Source of the DNA: Richelia intracellularis HH01
Lineage (GTDB): Bacteria > Cyanobacteriota > Cyanobacteriia > Cyanobacteriales > Nostocaceae
Direction: 5' to 3'
NCBI RefSeq assembly: GCF_000350105.1
Contig: NZ_CAIY01000012.1
Span: 13 to 64,012, forward strand
Length of the DNA stretch: 64,000 bases
The notes beneath the pieces are model-generated. The model ran no database searches. It was not told where the DNA came from and saw only the letters and a list, made by a program, of their open reading frames with translations. The position numbers and the translations under genes are program-made. Below are positions 19,888 through 30,265 of this stretch, in pieces. Position 1 is the stretch's first letter. Every line of letters begins with the position of its first letter.

Positions 19888-21280
19888 TTCTGAGTCTTTC
19901 TGGTAAGCAGTCTTTTTGAATCAAGTCTTGCAGGGTTTCCCTTTGTAAAATTAGGTTTGCCTCGCTATTTGCCACTATAATTGCTGCCGGTCGAGGCACA
20001 CGATTGTAGTTGGATGCCATACTGTAATTATACGCACCAGTTCCCATGATTACTAAAATATCTCCTGGTTCTACCTGGGGTAAGTGTGCATGTTTAATCA
20101 CTATATCCCCAGATTCACAATGTTTACCAGCAATGGTCACTGTTTCTGTAACAGGTGCTGACATACGATTGGCTACAACTGACGTATACAGAGATTGGTA
20201 AGTAATGGTACGGGGATTATCAGACATTCCCCCATCTATGGCTAGGTAGGTCCTGATACCTGGCACTATCTTATAAGAACCAATTGTATAAGCTGTTACG
20301 CAAGCTGTAGCAATTAGTGATCTTCCTGGTTCACATAATAACTTAGGTAAGGGTAAATTTGATGCCTTACAAGCTTTTTGTACTACTTCACAAATTGCCT
20401 TACTCCACTCTTCAATGCTTGGGGGATCATCTGATTCAGTATATTTAATTCCCAAGCCACCACCAACATTGAGTTGGTTAATTGATAAACCATTTTCCCT
20501 GGCTTTATTTAGCCACTGCGTCATTACCCCTGCTAAGTCCCTATGAGGTTGACATTCAAAGATTTGAGATCCAATATGAGCATGCAAGCCCACACAGTTA
20601 AGTACTTTCTGCTGTATGATTAGTCTGAATAGTTCGTCTAAATCGTTTGGATTAAAACCAAATTTGCTGTCTAGGTTTCCTGTCCGAATATATTCATGAG
20701 TATGACATTCAATACCTGGTGCAAGTCTTAGCATAATTGGTATGCCACTAAGAAGTCTTTCTTTCGCTAAATTTATCAGGGTATTTAATTCATGCCAGTT
20801 ATCAACAACAATGTTACAGCCAACTTCTAAAGCAAAAACCAACTCTGTCAGGGATTTGTTATTACCATGAAAATAAATTAGGGTTGGTTTAACCCCTGCT
20901 GTAATTGCAGTATGCAGCTCCCCAGCAGATACTACATCGATTCCTAAGCCTTCAGATGCTGCAATCATGCAAACAGCTAAACAACTCCATGCCTTAGAAG
21001 CATACAGTACTTGAGATTCACCTTGATAATAATGTTGGAAGGTATCTCGGTAACGACTACAAGAATTTCTTAAGGTGGTTTCATCCAAAATGTATAAAGG
21101 CGAACCAAATTGTTTCACAAGGGTTATCACATCACAACCACCAATTTCTAAGAAATCTTGATTAATGACTTTAGCTGTTAAGGGTAACAGCTGCTGATTA
21201 GGAGAAATCTGTGGATCATTGGTTATTGGTAAATACTTAGTACCAGAATGTTTGTTCCCAGAAGTATGAGTTGAGACCAT
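19883..21280 (-). CDS. lysA: diaminopimelate decarboxylase
   Basis: This 465-residue PLP-dependent fold-III enzyme converts meso-diaminopimelate to L-lysine, the last step of the lysine pathway. The PLP lysine lies in VLYASKAWSCLAV. Other expected elements are GIDVVSAGELHTA, YFHGNNKS, GLHAHIGSQIFE, LNVGGGLGIKY, CEPGRSLIA, and near the C-terminus GKHCESGD and MGTGAYNYSMASNYN. It is followed after a strong hairpin by cdaA and uppS. About 40 N-terminal residues before DVITLVKQFGSPLYI are poorly conserved, as is usual in cyanobacteria. Confidence 0.95.
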   Translation of the reverse strand: MVSTHTSGNKHSGTKYLPITNDPQISPNQQLLPLTAKVINQDFLEIGGCDVITLVKQFGSPLYILDETTLRNSCSRYRDTFQHYYQGESQVLYASKAWSCLAVCMIAASEGLGIDVVSAGELHTAITAGVKPTLIYFHGNNKSLTELVFALEVGCNIVVDNWHELNTLINLAKERLLSGIPIMLRLAPGIECHTHEYIRTGNLDSKFGFNPNDLDELFRLIIQQKVLNCVGLHAHIGSQIFECQPHRDLAGVMTQWLNKARENGLSINQLNVGGGLGIKYTESDDPPSIEEWSKAICEVVQKACKASNLPLPKLLCEPGRSLIATACVTAYTIGSYKIVPGIRTYLAIDGGMSDNPRTITYQSLYTSVVANRMSAPVTETVTIAGKHCESGDIVIKHAHLPQVEPGDILVIMGTGAYNYSMASNYNRVPRPAAIIVANSEANLILQRETLQDLIQKDCLPERLRS

Positions 21281-21542
21281 AGCTATAATTAAATAATGTT
21301 TGTCTTTATGGAAGTGAGGTGAATATTGGGAAAAACCAGGAGGTAAGACATTCTGATGGAGAAGTTTCCTATTATACAGAATGTATGACCAGTAGCGAGA
21401 ACAGAAGATTAGGAAATAAAAGGTACGAAAGAGACAGGAGTTAGAATTTGTTTTCCCCTGTTTATTACACTCTCTATTATTTACCTGTGCTTATTCTGTT
21501 TTCCCTGACAGATGATTCCTATTCCCAGTTTACAAATGGGTT

Positions 21543-22094
21543 GTGTTCGAGCCAACAAGTGTGAATACATTTAATCTCAAATTAAAACTACTGACAACAA
21601 AAAATCTTTATGAGATAGTGGCTTTAGATAAAATTTGCTTTGGGGGACTTTGGAGTTGGGAAACTTACCAAAAAGAGTTAGATAGCTCCAATTGCAAACT
21701 GCTGGGTATTTTTTCTAATAGTTATTCAGAATATTTGTTAGCAATGGGTTGTTTCTGGGCAATTCTAGAAGAGGCACATATTACAATACTGGCTGTTAAC
21801 CCTCAATATCAACGTCAAGGCTTGGGACAAACACTATTATATTTTTTACTCAAGGTTGCGGTTGATTACGGTTTAGAAAGAGCCACACTGGAAGTGAGAA
21901 TTTCTAACCTGGCAGCAATTTCCTTATATCAAAAGTTTGGTTTCAAAATAGCAGGTAGACGGTCTAAATACTATGAAGATGGTGAGGATGCATTGATCTT
22001 ATGGTTGAGTGACATCCATCAACCTGAATTTAAAAATAATTTAAATAAGTGGCATGGGAGGATTTGCAAGTGTGTTAACACTTTGGGGGATTGA
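21543..22094 (+). CDS. rimI: ribosomal-protein-alanine N-acetyltransferase
   Basis: This 183-residue GNAT-fold protein has the acetyl-CoA binding motif A ILAVNPQYQRQGLGQTLL (R/Q-x-x-G-x-G/A) followed by ERATLEVRISNLAAISLYQKFGFK, the pattern of RimI. RimI acetylates the N-terminus of ribosomal protein S18. The N-terminal DKICFGGLWSWETYQKELD fits cyanobacterial RimI. A tail of about 25 residues extends past the GNAT core. The GTG at 21543 is used because no ATG precedes the conserved core. It is divergent from lysA and upstream of clpC. Confidence 0.85.
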   Translation: MFEPTSVNTFNLKLKLLTTKNLYEIVALDKICFGGLWSWETYQKELDSSNCKLLGIFSNSYSEYLLAMGCFWAILEEAHITILAVNPQYQRQGLGQTLLYFLLKVAVDYGLERATLEVRISNLAAISLYQKFGFKIAGRRSKYYEDGEDALILWLSDIHQPEFKNNLNKWHGRICKCVNTLGD

Positions 22095-22571
22095 GGGGAA
22101 ATATTCAGATAATTTAAAACTTACTTTCTCTTTACATATCCTAGCCAATTGGAAGAATCAATATGACATATGACAAATTACACAGGAAATTATTTTCCTG
22201 ATATTATTCAATCATGATGTAAAAACAAATTTTTTTACATTATTTTAGTTTGTTTAAAGATAACATAATTATTATTTATTTTTAAACAATATTGACGAAG
22301 TAATATGTTCTATGTTAGTTTCTCTCGTGGAATTTGACTTCACCTCTGGGAAGCTAAATGTCTAGTCATATATGGCTTTAAACCACATGCTAAAAAAAAA
22401 TAATCTTATGTATTCATTGTACTGATGCATTGATAGTATAAATAGATTCTAAAATATTCTAAGTAGCCTTTCCAATTGTGAGGGGTATCCGCCTATTTGT
22501 AAAGGCATTGCTCCAGTTAGGCTGTGCTAAAATCAGCGTACCGGCACGACGCAGGTGATGGGATAAATGCC
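22095..22571. other. upstream region of clpC
   Basis: This 477-bp non-coding region presumably carries the clpC promoter. No CIRCE-type operator (TTAGCACTC-N9-GAGTGCTAA) is visible despite hrcA being nearby. The in-frame extension of clpC from 22524 is not conserved. Confidence 0.5.
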
Positions 22572-25040
22572 ATGTTTGAACGCTTCACAGAAAAAGCCAT
22601 TAAGGTAATCATGTTAGCCCAGGAAGAAGCACGCCGCCTGGGCCACAACTTCGTTGGTACTGAACAGATCCTCCTGGGTCTTATTGGAGAAGGTACTGGC
22701 GTGGCGGCTAAGGTTCTTAAATCTATGGGTGTCAATCTCAAAGATGCTCGGATTGAAGTTGAAAAGATAATAGGTCGGGGTTCAGGTTTTGTGGCTGTGG
22801 AAATTCCATTTACGCCACGGGCAAAGCGAGTCCTGGAACTATCTTTGGAAGAAGCACGCCAGCTTGGGCACAATTACATTGGTACTGAGCATTTGCTTTT
22901 AGGTCTGATCCGAGAAGGTGAAGGTGTAGCAGCCAGGGTTTTAGAAAACTTGGGTGTAGATCTATCTAAGGTAAGAACCCAAGTAATTCGGATGTTAGGA
23001 GAAACAGCGGAGGTTACTACAGGCGGCTCTTCTCGCGGGAATAAAACTCCAACATTAGATGAATTTGGTTCAAATCTAACCCAGCTGGCGCTTGATGGTA
23101 AACTTGACCCAGTAGTGGGGCGTGCCAAAGAAATTGAAAGGGTGATTCAGATTCTTGGTCGCCGTACCAAAAATAATCCTGTTCTCATTGGGGAACCAGG
23201 TGTTGGAAAAACAGCGATTGCAGAAGGTTTAGCACAAAGGATTTCTAATAAGGATGTCCCCGACATATTAGAGGAAAAACGTGTAGTAACTCTGGATATT
23301 GGTTTATTAGTTGCAGGAACCAAATATAGGGGAGAATTTGAGGAACGCTTGAAGAAAATCATGGATGAGATACGTCAAGCGGGAAATGTAATTTTAGTGA
23401 TTGATGAAGTTCATACCTTAATTGGTGCAGGTGCTGCAGAAGGTGCTATTGATGCAGCAAATATTCTAAAGCCTGCTTTAGCTAGGGGTGAATTGCAATG
23501 TATTGGTGCCACTACCCTAGATGAGTACCGCAAGCATATTGAACGGGATGCTGCCCTAGAACGTCGTTTCCAACCAGTAATGGTAGGGGAACCATCCGTA
23601 GATGAAACCATAGAAATTTTATATGGTTTGCGCGAACGCTATGAGCAACACCATAAATTAAAAATCTCTGATGAGTCTCTAGTGTCAGCTGCAAAGTTAT
23701 CAGATCGTTATATTAGTGATCGTTATTTACCAGATAAAGCAATTGACTTGATTGATGAAGCAGGTTCTCGCGTCCGTTTAATTAATTCACAACTACCACC
23801 CGCAGCTAAGGAATTGGATAAGGAGCTGCGTCAAATTCTTAAGGATAAGGACGATGCAGTTCGTTCCCAGGACTTTGACAGAGCTGGGGAGTTACGTGAT
23901 CGAGAAATGGAAATTAAAACCGAAATTAAGGCGATTGCTCAAAGTAAATCTAATACTGCTAAAACTGATGGTGATGAACCAATAGTGACAGAGGAAGATA
24001 TCGCTCACATAGTTGCTTCCTGGACTGGTGTACCTGTGAATAAACTCACGGAATCAGAGTCAGAAAAACTTTTGCATATGGAGGATACTTTGCATCAACG
24101 GCTTATTGGGCAAGAGGACGCGGTTAGGTCTGTTTCTCGTGCTATTCGCCGTGCTCGTGTTGGTTTGAAGAATCCTAATCGACCTATTGCTAGCTTTGTA
24201 TTTTCTGGCCCAACAGGAGTCGGTAAAACTGAGTTAACCAAGGCTTTAGCCTCCTATTTTTTCGGTTCAGAAGAAGCAATGATTCGCCTGGACATGTCAG
24301 AATATATGGAGCGTCATACTGTATCCAAATTAATTGGTTCTCCTCCTGGTTATGTAGGCTACAATGAGGGTGGTCAATTAACAGAAGCTGTGCGTCGTCG
24401 TCCTTACACAGTAGTACTCTTCGACGAAATTGAAAAGGCACATCCAGATGTGTTTAACATGCTGTTGCAAATCTTGGAAGATGGGAGATTAACAGATGCC
24501 AAAGGTCGCACTGTTGATTTTAAGAACACATTATTAATTTTGACCTCTAATATAGGTTCTAAGGTAATTGAAAAAGGTGGGGGTGGTATTGGTTTCGATT
24601 TTTCTGAAGACCAAAGCGACTCCCAATACAACCGTATCAAGTCGTTGGTAAATGAAGAGCTGAAGAACTACTTTCGTCCTGAATTTCTCAACCGCTTGGA
24701 TGAAATTATTGTTTTCCGCCAGCTGAATAAGCAGGAGGTAACTCAAATTGCCGATATTATGCTCAAAGAAGTATTTGGTCGTCTCACTGAGAAAGGTATC
24801 AGTTTAGAAGTCAGTACTCGTTTTAAGGAGCGTTTATTGCAAGAAGGTTATAATCCTAGTTATGGGGCTAGACCATTACGTAGGGCAATTATGCGGTTGC
24901 TAGAAGACAGCTTGGCAGAAGAGATTCTTTCTGGCAGGATTAAAGATGGTGATACAGCCATTGCTGATGTTGACAATGATGGCAATATTACTGTCAGCAG
25001 AGGTCTGGAAAAAGAACTTCTAACTCCAGGAGTTGAATAG
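22572..25040 (+). CDS. clpC: ATP-dependent Clp protease ATP-binding subunit ClpC
   Basis: This predicted 822-residue Hsp100 unfoldase feeds substrates to ClpP. It has a double Clp-N repeat ([12 protein letters not shown], then a second repeat with [16 protein letters not shown]). The first AAA+ module has Walker A GEPGVGKT and Walker [14 protein letters not shown]-like coiled coil ([16 protein letters not shown]) follows, then a second AAA+ module with [26 protein letters not shown] and a C-terminal D2-small domain. ClpC is the essential, chloroplast-like Clp ATPase of cyanobacteria. The ATG at 22572 (MFERFTEKA) is the conserved start; the frame is open from an upstream ATG at 22524. A clean intrinsic terminator follows. 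Confidence 0.97.
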   Translation: MFERFTEKAIKVIMLAQEEARRLGHNFVGTEQILLGLIGEGTGVAAKVLKSMGVNLKDARIEVEKIIGRGSGFVAVEIPFTPRAKRVLELSLEEARQLGHNYIGTEHLLLGLIREGEGVAARVLENLGVDLSKVRTQVIRMLGETAEVTTGGSSRGNKTPTLDEFGSNLTQLALDGKLDPVVGRAKEIERVIQILGRRTKNNPVLIGEPGVGKTAIAEGLAQRISNKDVPDILEEKRVVTLDIGLLVAGTKYRGEFEERLKKIMDEIRQAGNVILVIDEVHTLIGAGAAEGAIDAANILKPALARGELQCIGATTLDEYRKHIERDAALERRFQPVMVGEPSVDETIEILYGLRERYEQHHKLKISDESLVSAAKLSDRYISDRYLPDKAIDLIDEAGSRVRLINSQLPPAAKELDKELRQILKDKDDAVRSQDFDRAGELRDREMEIKTEIKAIAQSKSNTAKTDGDEPIVTEEDIAHIVASWTGVPVNKLTESESEKLLHMEDTLHQRLIGQEDAVRSVSRAIRRARVGLKNPNRPIASFVFSGPTGVGKTELTKALASYFFGSEEAMIRLDMSEYMERHTVSKLIGSPPGYVGYNEGGQLTEAVRRRPYTVVLFDEIEKAHPDVFNMLLQILEDGRLTDAKGRTVDFKNTLLILTSNIGSKVIEKGGGGIGFDFSEDQSDSQYNRIKSLVNEELKNYFRPEFLNRLDEIIVFRQLNKQEVTQIADIMLKEVFGRLTEKGISLEVSTRFKERLLQEGYNPSYGARPLRRAIMRLLEDSLAEEILSGRIKDGDTAIADVDNDGNITVSRGLEKELLTPGVE

Positions 25041-25101
25041 TGATATTGTAATTTCCATCCACCGCGGATGTTATCATAGTCGCTAAACTAATAAAAAAAT
25101 A

Positions 25102-25147
25102 AATAGGTGGCAGGATTTTGTATACCCTGCCACCTATTATTTTTTTG
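25102..25147 (+). terminator. intrinsic terminator of clpC
   Basis: Arms AATAGGTGGCAGG (25102-25114) and CCTGCCACCTATT (25126-25138) are perfectly complementary over 13 bp with an 11-nt loop. A run of seven T (AT7G) follows, 62 bp after the clpC stop. It is a classical Rho-independent terminator and the clearest in the window. Confidence 0.9.
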
Positions 25148-25774
25148 TAGGAGGATGAGTATATTACCTTAAGCCTGAATTAGTTTTGGAATTAAGGAAA
25201 TTAAAAATGAAATACTTTGAGATAGAATTAGACTTTTAGTATGGAGAAAACCAATTGGCTAAGAATTTACAATTGATTTTGCTACTTTAATTTTTGAAAA
25301 ATAGGATTTGCATTCTATTAATAAAATGCGATCTTGGCTATTTTATATTTGATTTTACAAACTAAATATACCTGCTTGATTATCTTCTCTTTTAAAACTC
25401 AAGTATTCTATATAGTTATCAAACCAAAAATTAGGTAATTTTATAAAAATCTTCTATTATATTTTTGCTGGTTAATATACCCTACAAAGGCTAGTAACTA
25501 TCTGAATTAATTATTTTACAGTTATACTCTAGTATAATTTTTTGGATTCTTAGATTGTTTTCTCTCCTATGCTAGACAAGCCCTCCTGATTATTATGTAA
25601 TTACTCAAATTTATAATTATAATTAATAGTGTTTATAAGCTTAGCCCATTTAATGATAGGAGACTACAATGAATGGGAAAGATGAGGAACATGAAAAATA
25701 TTAGAGTGAAGCCACTAACTTTTCATAAGAACCTCATCAACGCGGGTATTTTAGCAGGAATTACAGCCAGAGAA
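25148..25774. other. spacer between clpC and the RRM gene
   Basis: Genes converge here. A short plus-strand frame begins at about 25670 after TAGGAGACTACA, a good Shine-Dalgarno sequence, but stops after about 15 codons (NGKDEEHEKY, stop). This could be the 5' end of a decayed small gene. Nothing else was recognised. Confidence 0.4.
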
Positions 25775-25874
25775 AGATAGCTTCAGTACTAAACTAATAC
25801 TGAAGCTATCTAGTAATAAAAATACTGTAGTAAGCATCTAAGCTTCTAAATTAATAGATCTAAATTTAGAAGCT
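25775..25874 (-). terminator. two tandem hairpins downstream of the RRM gene
   Basis: The first hairpin past the RRM-gene stop has arms AGCTTCTAAATT (25841-25852) and AATTTAGAAGCT (25863-25874). The second has AGATAGCTTCAGTA (25775-25788) and TACTGAAGCTATCT (25798-25811). Both are perfect. The doubled structure suggests a transcript end or stability element for the abundant RNA-binding protein mRNA. Strong T-tracts are lacking. Confidence 0.6.
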
Positions 25875-25895
25875 GTCACTAGTGAAATTGAAAAC

Positions 25896-26189
25896 TTAGT
25901 AACGATTATTTCTGCGACCACCACCACCAAAAGAACGTCTATTATCTTCCCTGGGTTTTGCTTTATTTACTTTCAAATCACGACCCATCCATTCTGCACC
26001 ATCTAGTGCTTCAATGGCTGCAGTCTCTTCATCTTCACTACTCATTTCGACAAATGCAAATCCTCGCATACGCCCTGTCTCACGATCAGTTGGAACCTGA
26101 ACTCTTTTCACAGAACCATATTCTGCAAAAACAGAGTTTAGATCCTCTTCTGTAACTTCGTAAGAAAGATTACCTATATAAATGGACAT
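25896..26189 (-). CDS. RRM-type RNA-binding protein with short Gly/Arg tail
   Basis: This 97-residue protein is a single RNA-recognition motif. RNP2 is IYIGNLSYE at residues 3-11 and RNP1 is RGFAFVEM at about 43-50. A short C-terminal Gly/Arg tail follows (RSFGGGGRRNNRY). It belongs to the cyanobacterial Rbp family; members with a Gly-rich tail are often cold-induced, and some position mRNAs at the thylakoid membrane. GGAG lies 8 nt before the ATG. A 5' leader of several hundred bases with a 16-bp palindrome (about 26325-26340) could hold thermoregulatory structure, by analogy with cold-regulated rbp genes. This is inference. Confidence 0.92.
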   Translation of the reverse strand: MSIYIGNLSYEVTEEDLNSVFAEYGSVKRVQVPTDRETGRMRGFAFVEMSSEDEETAAIEALDGAEWMGRDLKVNKAKPREDNRRSFGGGGRRNNRY

Positions 26190-26416
26190 GTATTTTCTCC
26201 AAAATCATGGGTTTGTAGAGATGTAGATTTCGGAGATAGTCTGTGGAATACCAAAAGGAGAAATACCCATCAATACTGAAAACAAACGCAGTCGCCGAAT
26301 TAACTCTCGAGTCTTATTATTACACAATAATTAATTATTGGGATAAAACTTAGAAAAATTATAATTAATTAGTTATTAGTATTGGAATGGAAGAAAATTA
26401 AATATTATCTTTATAT

Positions 26417-26451
26417 TATCTTGATTCTATTGAAGTAATAGAATCAAGATA
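26417..26451 (-). terminator. 15-bp-arm hairpin between hrcA and the RRM gene
   Basis: Arms TATCTTGATTCTATT (26417-26431) and AATAGAATCAAGATA (26437-26451) are perfectly complementary around GAAGT. It lies nearly 500 bp past hrcA, so either it is a secondary terminator or it belonged to a lost gene. Confidence 0.45.
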
Positions 26452-26630
26452 GTATTTGTTCTGTGATAGCAAAAAGAGACAAACTTAATATTGGCAAGGA
26501 TAACCACACTGAAGAAAGGGCGGTAAATACCTTGAATTTTCTGCTTGCATTATGTTTGGTCGGCTGTAACTCTAAACATAGTTGATGTATACAAATTTCT
26601 TTTGGGATATCAACTAATAGTTCAGTATCT

Positions 26631-26672
26631 TCACAACACTCATATTTTACTTTTTAAATATGAGTGTTGTGA
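26631..26672 (-). terminator. 17-bp-arm hairpin downstream of hrcA
   Basis: Arms TCACAACACTCATATTT (26631-26647) and AAATATGAGTGTTGTGA (26656-26672) are perfectly complementary around an 8-nt loop. It begins 242 bp past the hrcA stop in the direction of transcription. Confidence 0.5.
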
Positions 26673-26913
26673 TTTGTCGTAAGTGCCATTCCAGCTGTAC
26701 GCTAATACTTTTAATAGGGATTTTAGGGAATCTATTTGGACTTAGACTGATTGCCATAATCCCATGATTAAGGAAAATACAAGTAAGTATATAGGGGTGG
26801 GATAGTATTCACTGACTATAATGACTTAAGACAAATGACTTGATGAATTTATCTACTAAGTTCGAATTTATAACAAATCAGAATTCTGATCCCACAATTT
26901 CAATATCTCAATT

Positions 26914-27987
26914 TTATGCAATACAAGCTTCGGAAAGGTAATCTGCTGCTGCAGAAACGACTGCGATCGCACTTTCATAATCTAGACGTGTAGGACCAAG
27001 TACTCCCACGCTACCAGACATACAACCGTTATGGTAGGTTGAAGAAATCAAAGAACAAGAACGAATAGGTTCCAATGGATTCTCTGCACCAATACGTACT
27101 GTTACCTTTGATTTTTTAGCATCTTCAAGATCTGGTTCTTCACAGATTAATCGCCATAGCTGTTCTTGCTCCAACTCCAACATCCTCATGATGGTTTGGA
27201 CTTGTTGAATTTCCGAAAACTCTGGTTGACAGAGGACTTGTGAAACACCACTGATCATAATTTGCGTTGTATGATGGGAAGATTTGATTTTTGTCAATTC
27301 CATCATGGTTTCGGTCAAAAAATAACTATAACGTTGGAACTCTTCATCAAGTTGACTCCAGTCTAACGTGGACAGTGCAGTCAAGTTTTGACCCCGTAAT
27401 TGATTATTGAGGAAGTTAGAAACTATTTGTAATTCATTAATTATCTCTAAATCATCCTCTGCTTCTAAGGTTATAGGTACCTTGACTTGTACAGAATTAG
27501 TCTCATAATCATCTGTTACCACAATTAACATAACCCTTCCAGCCCCCACTTGTACTAACTGCAAATGTCTTAATGTGTCAGTACTGCTTTGAGGAATAGT
27601 AATTAGGCTAATACAACCACTAAGAGTAGCGAGGATTGTTGCTGCTCGCTGTAATAGTAAGGATTCCAAGGCCTGATACTTTTGGGCGAAACTCTCTTGC
27701 AGCAATTTTCCCGCCTTTTTTATGAGAGTTGCTGATGGCTTGATTAGTCGATCCACATAAATTCGATACCCAGAGTCAGAGGGAACTCTCCCAGAAGATG
27801 TATGGGGTTGATATAATAGTCCAGACTCCTCTAGAACACCCATGATACTCCTAATTGTAGCTGAACTCATGCCCAACTTATATTCATCAACAAGGGCTTT
27901 GGAACCAACTGGTTCTGCTGTGGCAATATAGTGACGTACTGTTGCCCAAAGTATATGTTGTTGTCGGTCTGTTAATTGTACTTGCAT
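26914..27987 (-). CDS. hrcA: heat-inducible transcription repressor HrcA
   Basis: This 357-residue protein has the N-terminal winged-helix DNA-binding domain of HrcA ([65 protein letters not shown]). The GAF-like regulatory domain follows, with the conserved C-terminal [15 protein letters not shown]. HrcA represses groESL-type genes through CIRCE operators and is inactivated when GroEL is titrated by misfolded protein. No CIRCE element is visible in this window, so its targets lie elsewhere. Length is normal. Confidence 0.95.
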   Translation of the reverse strand: MQVQLTDRQQHILWATVRHYIATAEPVGSKALVDEYKLGMSSATIRSIMGVLEESGLLYQPHTSSGRVPSDSGYRIYVDRLIKPSATLIKKAGKLLQESFAQKYQALESLLLQRAATILATLSGCISLITIPQSSTDTLRHLQLVQVGAGRVMLIVVTDDYETNSVQVKVPITLEAEDDLEIINELQIVSNFLNNQLRGQNLTALSTLDWSQLDEEFQRYSYFLTETMMELTKIKSSHHTTQIMISGVSQVLCQPEFSEIQQVQTIMRMLELEQEQLWRLICEEPDLEDAKKSKVTVRIGAENPLEPIRSCSLISSTYHNGCMSGSVGVLGPTRLDYESAIAVVSAAADYLSEACIA

Positions 27988-28529
27988 AGGGCATATATGA
28001 CTGAAGCCAAATTTTATTAATAGGGATTAATAAAATTAATTAATAAACACAAAAGTTATTAATTCAAAGTAAACTAGGGATAATATTTATTATGGGTTAA
28101 TTATTTTATTTCATGAAAATAAATCCAACAAAGTTCACATTGATTATGGAGCTCTTTGCATAGGGGCCATCTATAGTCTGAAGGGAATATAAGTACCATG
28201 TAAATATAAACTAACTCGCTATTATTAGCAGTAACTATACAGAAAACCTTGCTTCAGATTTTGATGGCATAAGAAGTCATTCAGCGCTGACTACACCTGG
28301 ACAAATCCTAACACCTTCATATTCTGTCAATATGGTACCCTTATTCTCTACTTCTGTGCAATAGTAGCCAGGCATGTTTTGAATGTATTAGGCCTGCATT
28401 TATATCTAGTGTCATTACTCTCTTGGGAATAGGAATTTAGTCAACTTATTGTTTCTACTTGTACAGGGAATATTTTCACAAACCTAAAAATATCACTGTA
28501 TTTCAAGTTACGATTTATAATTGAATCTT
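27988..28529. other. spacer upstream of hrcA
   Basis: These 542 bp lie between the hrcA start and the rhodanese stop. The region presumably holds the hrcA promoter. No remnant, RNA or strong hairpin was recognised. Confidence 0.5.
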
Positions 28530-28877
28530 CTAATACTGGGGGATTGAATTATCTATAAGACTAGAGTAAGCATGGATACCCCCAGCGATGTTTTTTACAT
28601 TGGTAAAACCTTGGGAAACTAGCCACTGGCACATCTGCGCAGAACGTATGCCATGGTGACATAGTACAAGGGTTTCCATATGGGGATCTAATCTGGAAAG
28701 TACTTCTTCTGACCATTGGGCAACTTTGCTTAGTGGGATATTTATAAAGCCATCAATCCTAGCAATAGCAATTTCTTGGGGTTCTCGTACATCTAAGAGT
28801 TGGATATTATGCCTTCCTGTATATAATAGACATTGGGCCAGTTCTTCCACAGTAGTTTCGGCAATAGGTTGATTCAT
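28530..28877 (-). CDS. single-domain rhodanese-like protein
   Basis: This 115-residue protein is one rhodanese domain: LLDVREPQEIAIARI (about 24-38), GFINIPLSKV, then the active-site loop VLCHHGIRSAQMCQWL with the catalytic Cys at about residue 73, and the end FTNVKNIAGGIHAYSS. Such proteins carry sulphur as a cysteine persulphide for sulphur transfer or redox roles. The substrate cannot be told. It stands alone. Confidence 0.9.
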   Translation of the reverse strand: MNQPIAETTVEELAQCLLYTGRHNIQLLDVREPQEIAIARIDGFINIPLSKVAQWSEEVLSRLDPHMETLVLCHHGIRSAQMCQWLVSQGFTNVKNIAGGIHAYSSLIDNSIPQY

Positions 28878-29030
28878 AATTTTAGTATCTACTACTTAAA
28901 CAGCTCTGAAAAATACAATTGTAGTTGATCAAGATGTTAACCCTGAGACATTGCAAAAATACCAAAGGACTCAAAACATTTATCAAAAATGGCAATTAAG
29001 AGAAAAGAGAGGTAGCAGTAAAGTAATTCC

Positions 29031-29171
29031 TTAGTTGATTATTATTGAAGTATTTAGGAATAGGGCATCTATAATTTTCATTTCAGCAGCCAAAAGCATT
29101 GTTGGTGGTTTTACCTGCTGTGTACTAGATAATGCCACAAAGAAAATCCCAAGGATTGCAATTATCCTCAT
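29031..29171 (-). CDS. possible 46-residue secreted peptide
   Basis: This short frame starts at ATG 29169-29171 with a signal-like N-terminus (MRIIAILGIFFVALSSTQQ) and ends in STQQVKPPTML...SIIIN. GGTGG lies about 9 nt upstream. I do not recognise it. Its length and the AT-rich setting leave chance open. Confidence 0.25.
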   Translation of the reverse strand: MRIIAILGIFFVALSSTQQVKPPTMLLAAEMKIIDALFLNTSIIIN

Positions 29172-29264
29172 TTAAATCCACCGAATCTACTCTATACTAA
29201 TTCCCAAATTCCACCTTTGAAATATTGACATAATTGTTTAGCTTCTTCTAAACTCTGCTGTTCA

Positions 29265-29305
29265 CAGGTATAGTTTGTCCATTAAAAAGGGACAAACTAT
29301 ACCTG
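29265..29305. repeat. orphan hairpin (16-bp arms)
   Basis: Arms CAGGTATAGTTTGTCC (29265-29280) and GGACAAACTATACCTG (29290-29305) are perfectly complementary around a 9-nt loop. It is in a divergent spacer, so it terminates neither neighbour. Confidence 0.5.
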
Positions 29306-29348
29306 ATATTACATATACTTTAATAATTCTAATGCCTGGTGTTCACAA

Positions 29349-29392
29349 ACATTAAGGGGTAACTTGGTTAAATCCAAGTTACCCCTTAATGT
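29349..29392. repeat. orphan hairpin (19-bp arms)
   Basis: Arms ACATTAAGGGGTAACTTGG (29349-29367) and CCAAGTTACCCCTTAATGT (29374-29392) are perfectly complementary around a 6-nt loop. It is GC-richer than its surroundings and lies 44 bp from the preceding hairpin, in the same divergent spacer. Confidence 0.5.
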
Positions 29393-29749
29393 AAGAAGTA
29401 CTCACATTTGCGTAGAGTTTCATAACTCAAAAATTCATCCCTAGTTTATAATGGGGTGGAGTTAAAGTTTCATTTAAACTATTATCTAATCAGAATTTTG
29501 CTCCATGGGGAGGGGAGACCACTAATTTTTAAAAGGTTTCCTTCCTAGTCTCTTAATATTAATATATGTGTTTACAATTTTGATAATGTACAAACGAGTA
29601 ACTGCGCTACCCCCTTATTAAGGGCTGATAGTTTTTTATACGTGGGAAAAAAATTTGTAGGCAAAATCTAATTGATACTTTGATTTGTGAGTAAAGAACT
29701 GGTTGAGACAATTAAAGTAATGTAAAAGCCAAGGTAAATCCTAAATACT

Positions 29750-30265
29750 ATGAATGTTTCCAGTAAAAAGCCCAAGTTATATGTGAGAGCCTGGGGAATA
29801 CCCCTTACATTGCCATTTATAACTTTGATCATGATGTTAATAGACAACTATTTATGCCAAAGATCACTCCTGTCGCCCATTTCACATGTTAGTGCTCAAA
29901 CAATAAGAGTAAAGAAACCTATTACGATACGTTCCGACTTTCAAGAATATGATGCCAAGTCAGAGACCGTTACAGCCAAGGGCAATGTACAAATATTATA
30001 TCCGGACCTATCCATTCAGGCAACAGCGTCACAGGTACAGTACTTTAGCAAGGATAACCGCATTGTCCTCAGCGGTGATGTTTGCATCCTACAAGATAAT
30101 AGTAACAGTATTCGTGGTGAAACAGTTACATATCTCATTAATGAAGGTAGGTTTATTGCACTACCTAAAGTCAACCAGCAAGTAGAATCAATTTACATGA
30201 TTAAGGATATTCGAGTTAAGAGATTGATAAATACGCCTGAGCAAAAAACTTCTCCTTCTATATAA
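29750..30265 (+). CDS. lptA: LptA/OstA-like periplasmic protein
   Basis: This predicted 171-residue protein has an N-terminal signal or anchor (hydrophobic run about 16-30, processing plausible near HVSAQ) and then one OstA/LptA beta-jellyroll domain: ITIRSDFQEYDAKSETVTA, GNVQILYPDLSIQA, ASQVQYFSKDNRIVLSG and IRGETVTYLINEGRF. In Gram-negative bacteria LptA bridges the periplasm in LPS transport to the outer membrane. In cyanobacteria it is typically followed by lptB and an LptF/G permease. Here both of those are present only as broken remains 0.95-1.5 kb downstream, so this gene may be orphaned. It may still work if lptB and lptF/G copies exist elsewhere. Confidence 0.85.
   Translation: MNVSSKKPKLYVRAWGIPLTLPFITLIMMLIDNYLCQRSLLSPISHVSAQTIRVKKPITIRSDFQEYDAKSETVTAKGNVQILYPDLSIQATASQVQYFSKDNRIVLSGDVCILQDNSNSIRGETVTYLINEGRFIALPKVNQQVESIYMIKDIRVKRLINTPEQKTSPSI

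Larger units (their letters stand above)
26190..26913. other. spacer between hrcA and the RRM gene
   Basis: This holds the RRM-gene leader and two strong hairpins (26417-26451 and 26631-26672) lying downstream of hrcA. No coding remnant was recognised. Confidence 0.5.
28878..29749. other. divergent spacer with two strong hairpins and decayed small ORFs
   Basis: This lies between the rhodanese 5' end and lptA. It contains hairpins at 29265-29305 and 29349-29392, an intact 46-codon minus-strand frame (29031-29171), and coding-like minus-strand pieces (about 29195-29265 CEQQSLEEAKQLCQYFKGG, and about 29310-29345 VCEHQALELLKYM). The pieces may be remains of one small cyanobacterial gene. Confidence 0.45.

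Noticed and set aside
22095-22571. CIRCE operator before clpC
   Set aside because: hrcA is in the window, but the TTAGCACTC/GAGTGCTAA inverted repeat is absent from the clpC upstream region and from everywhere else I looked.
22517-24746. Long open frames antisense to clpC
   Set aside because: They are shadows of a strongly biased coding region, and clpC itself is fully convincing.
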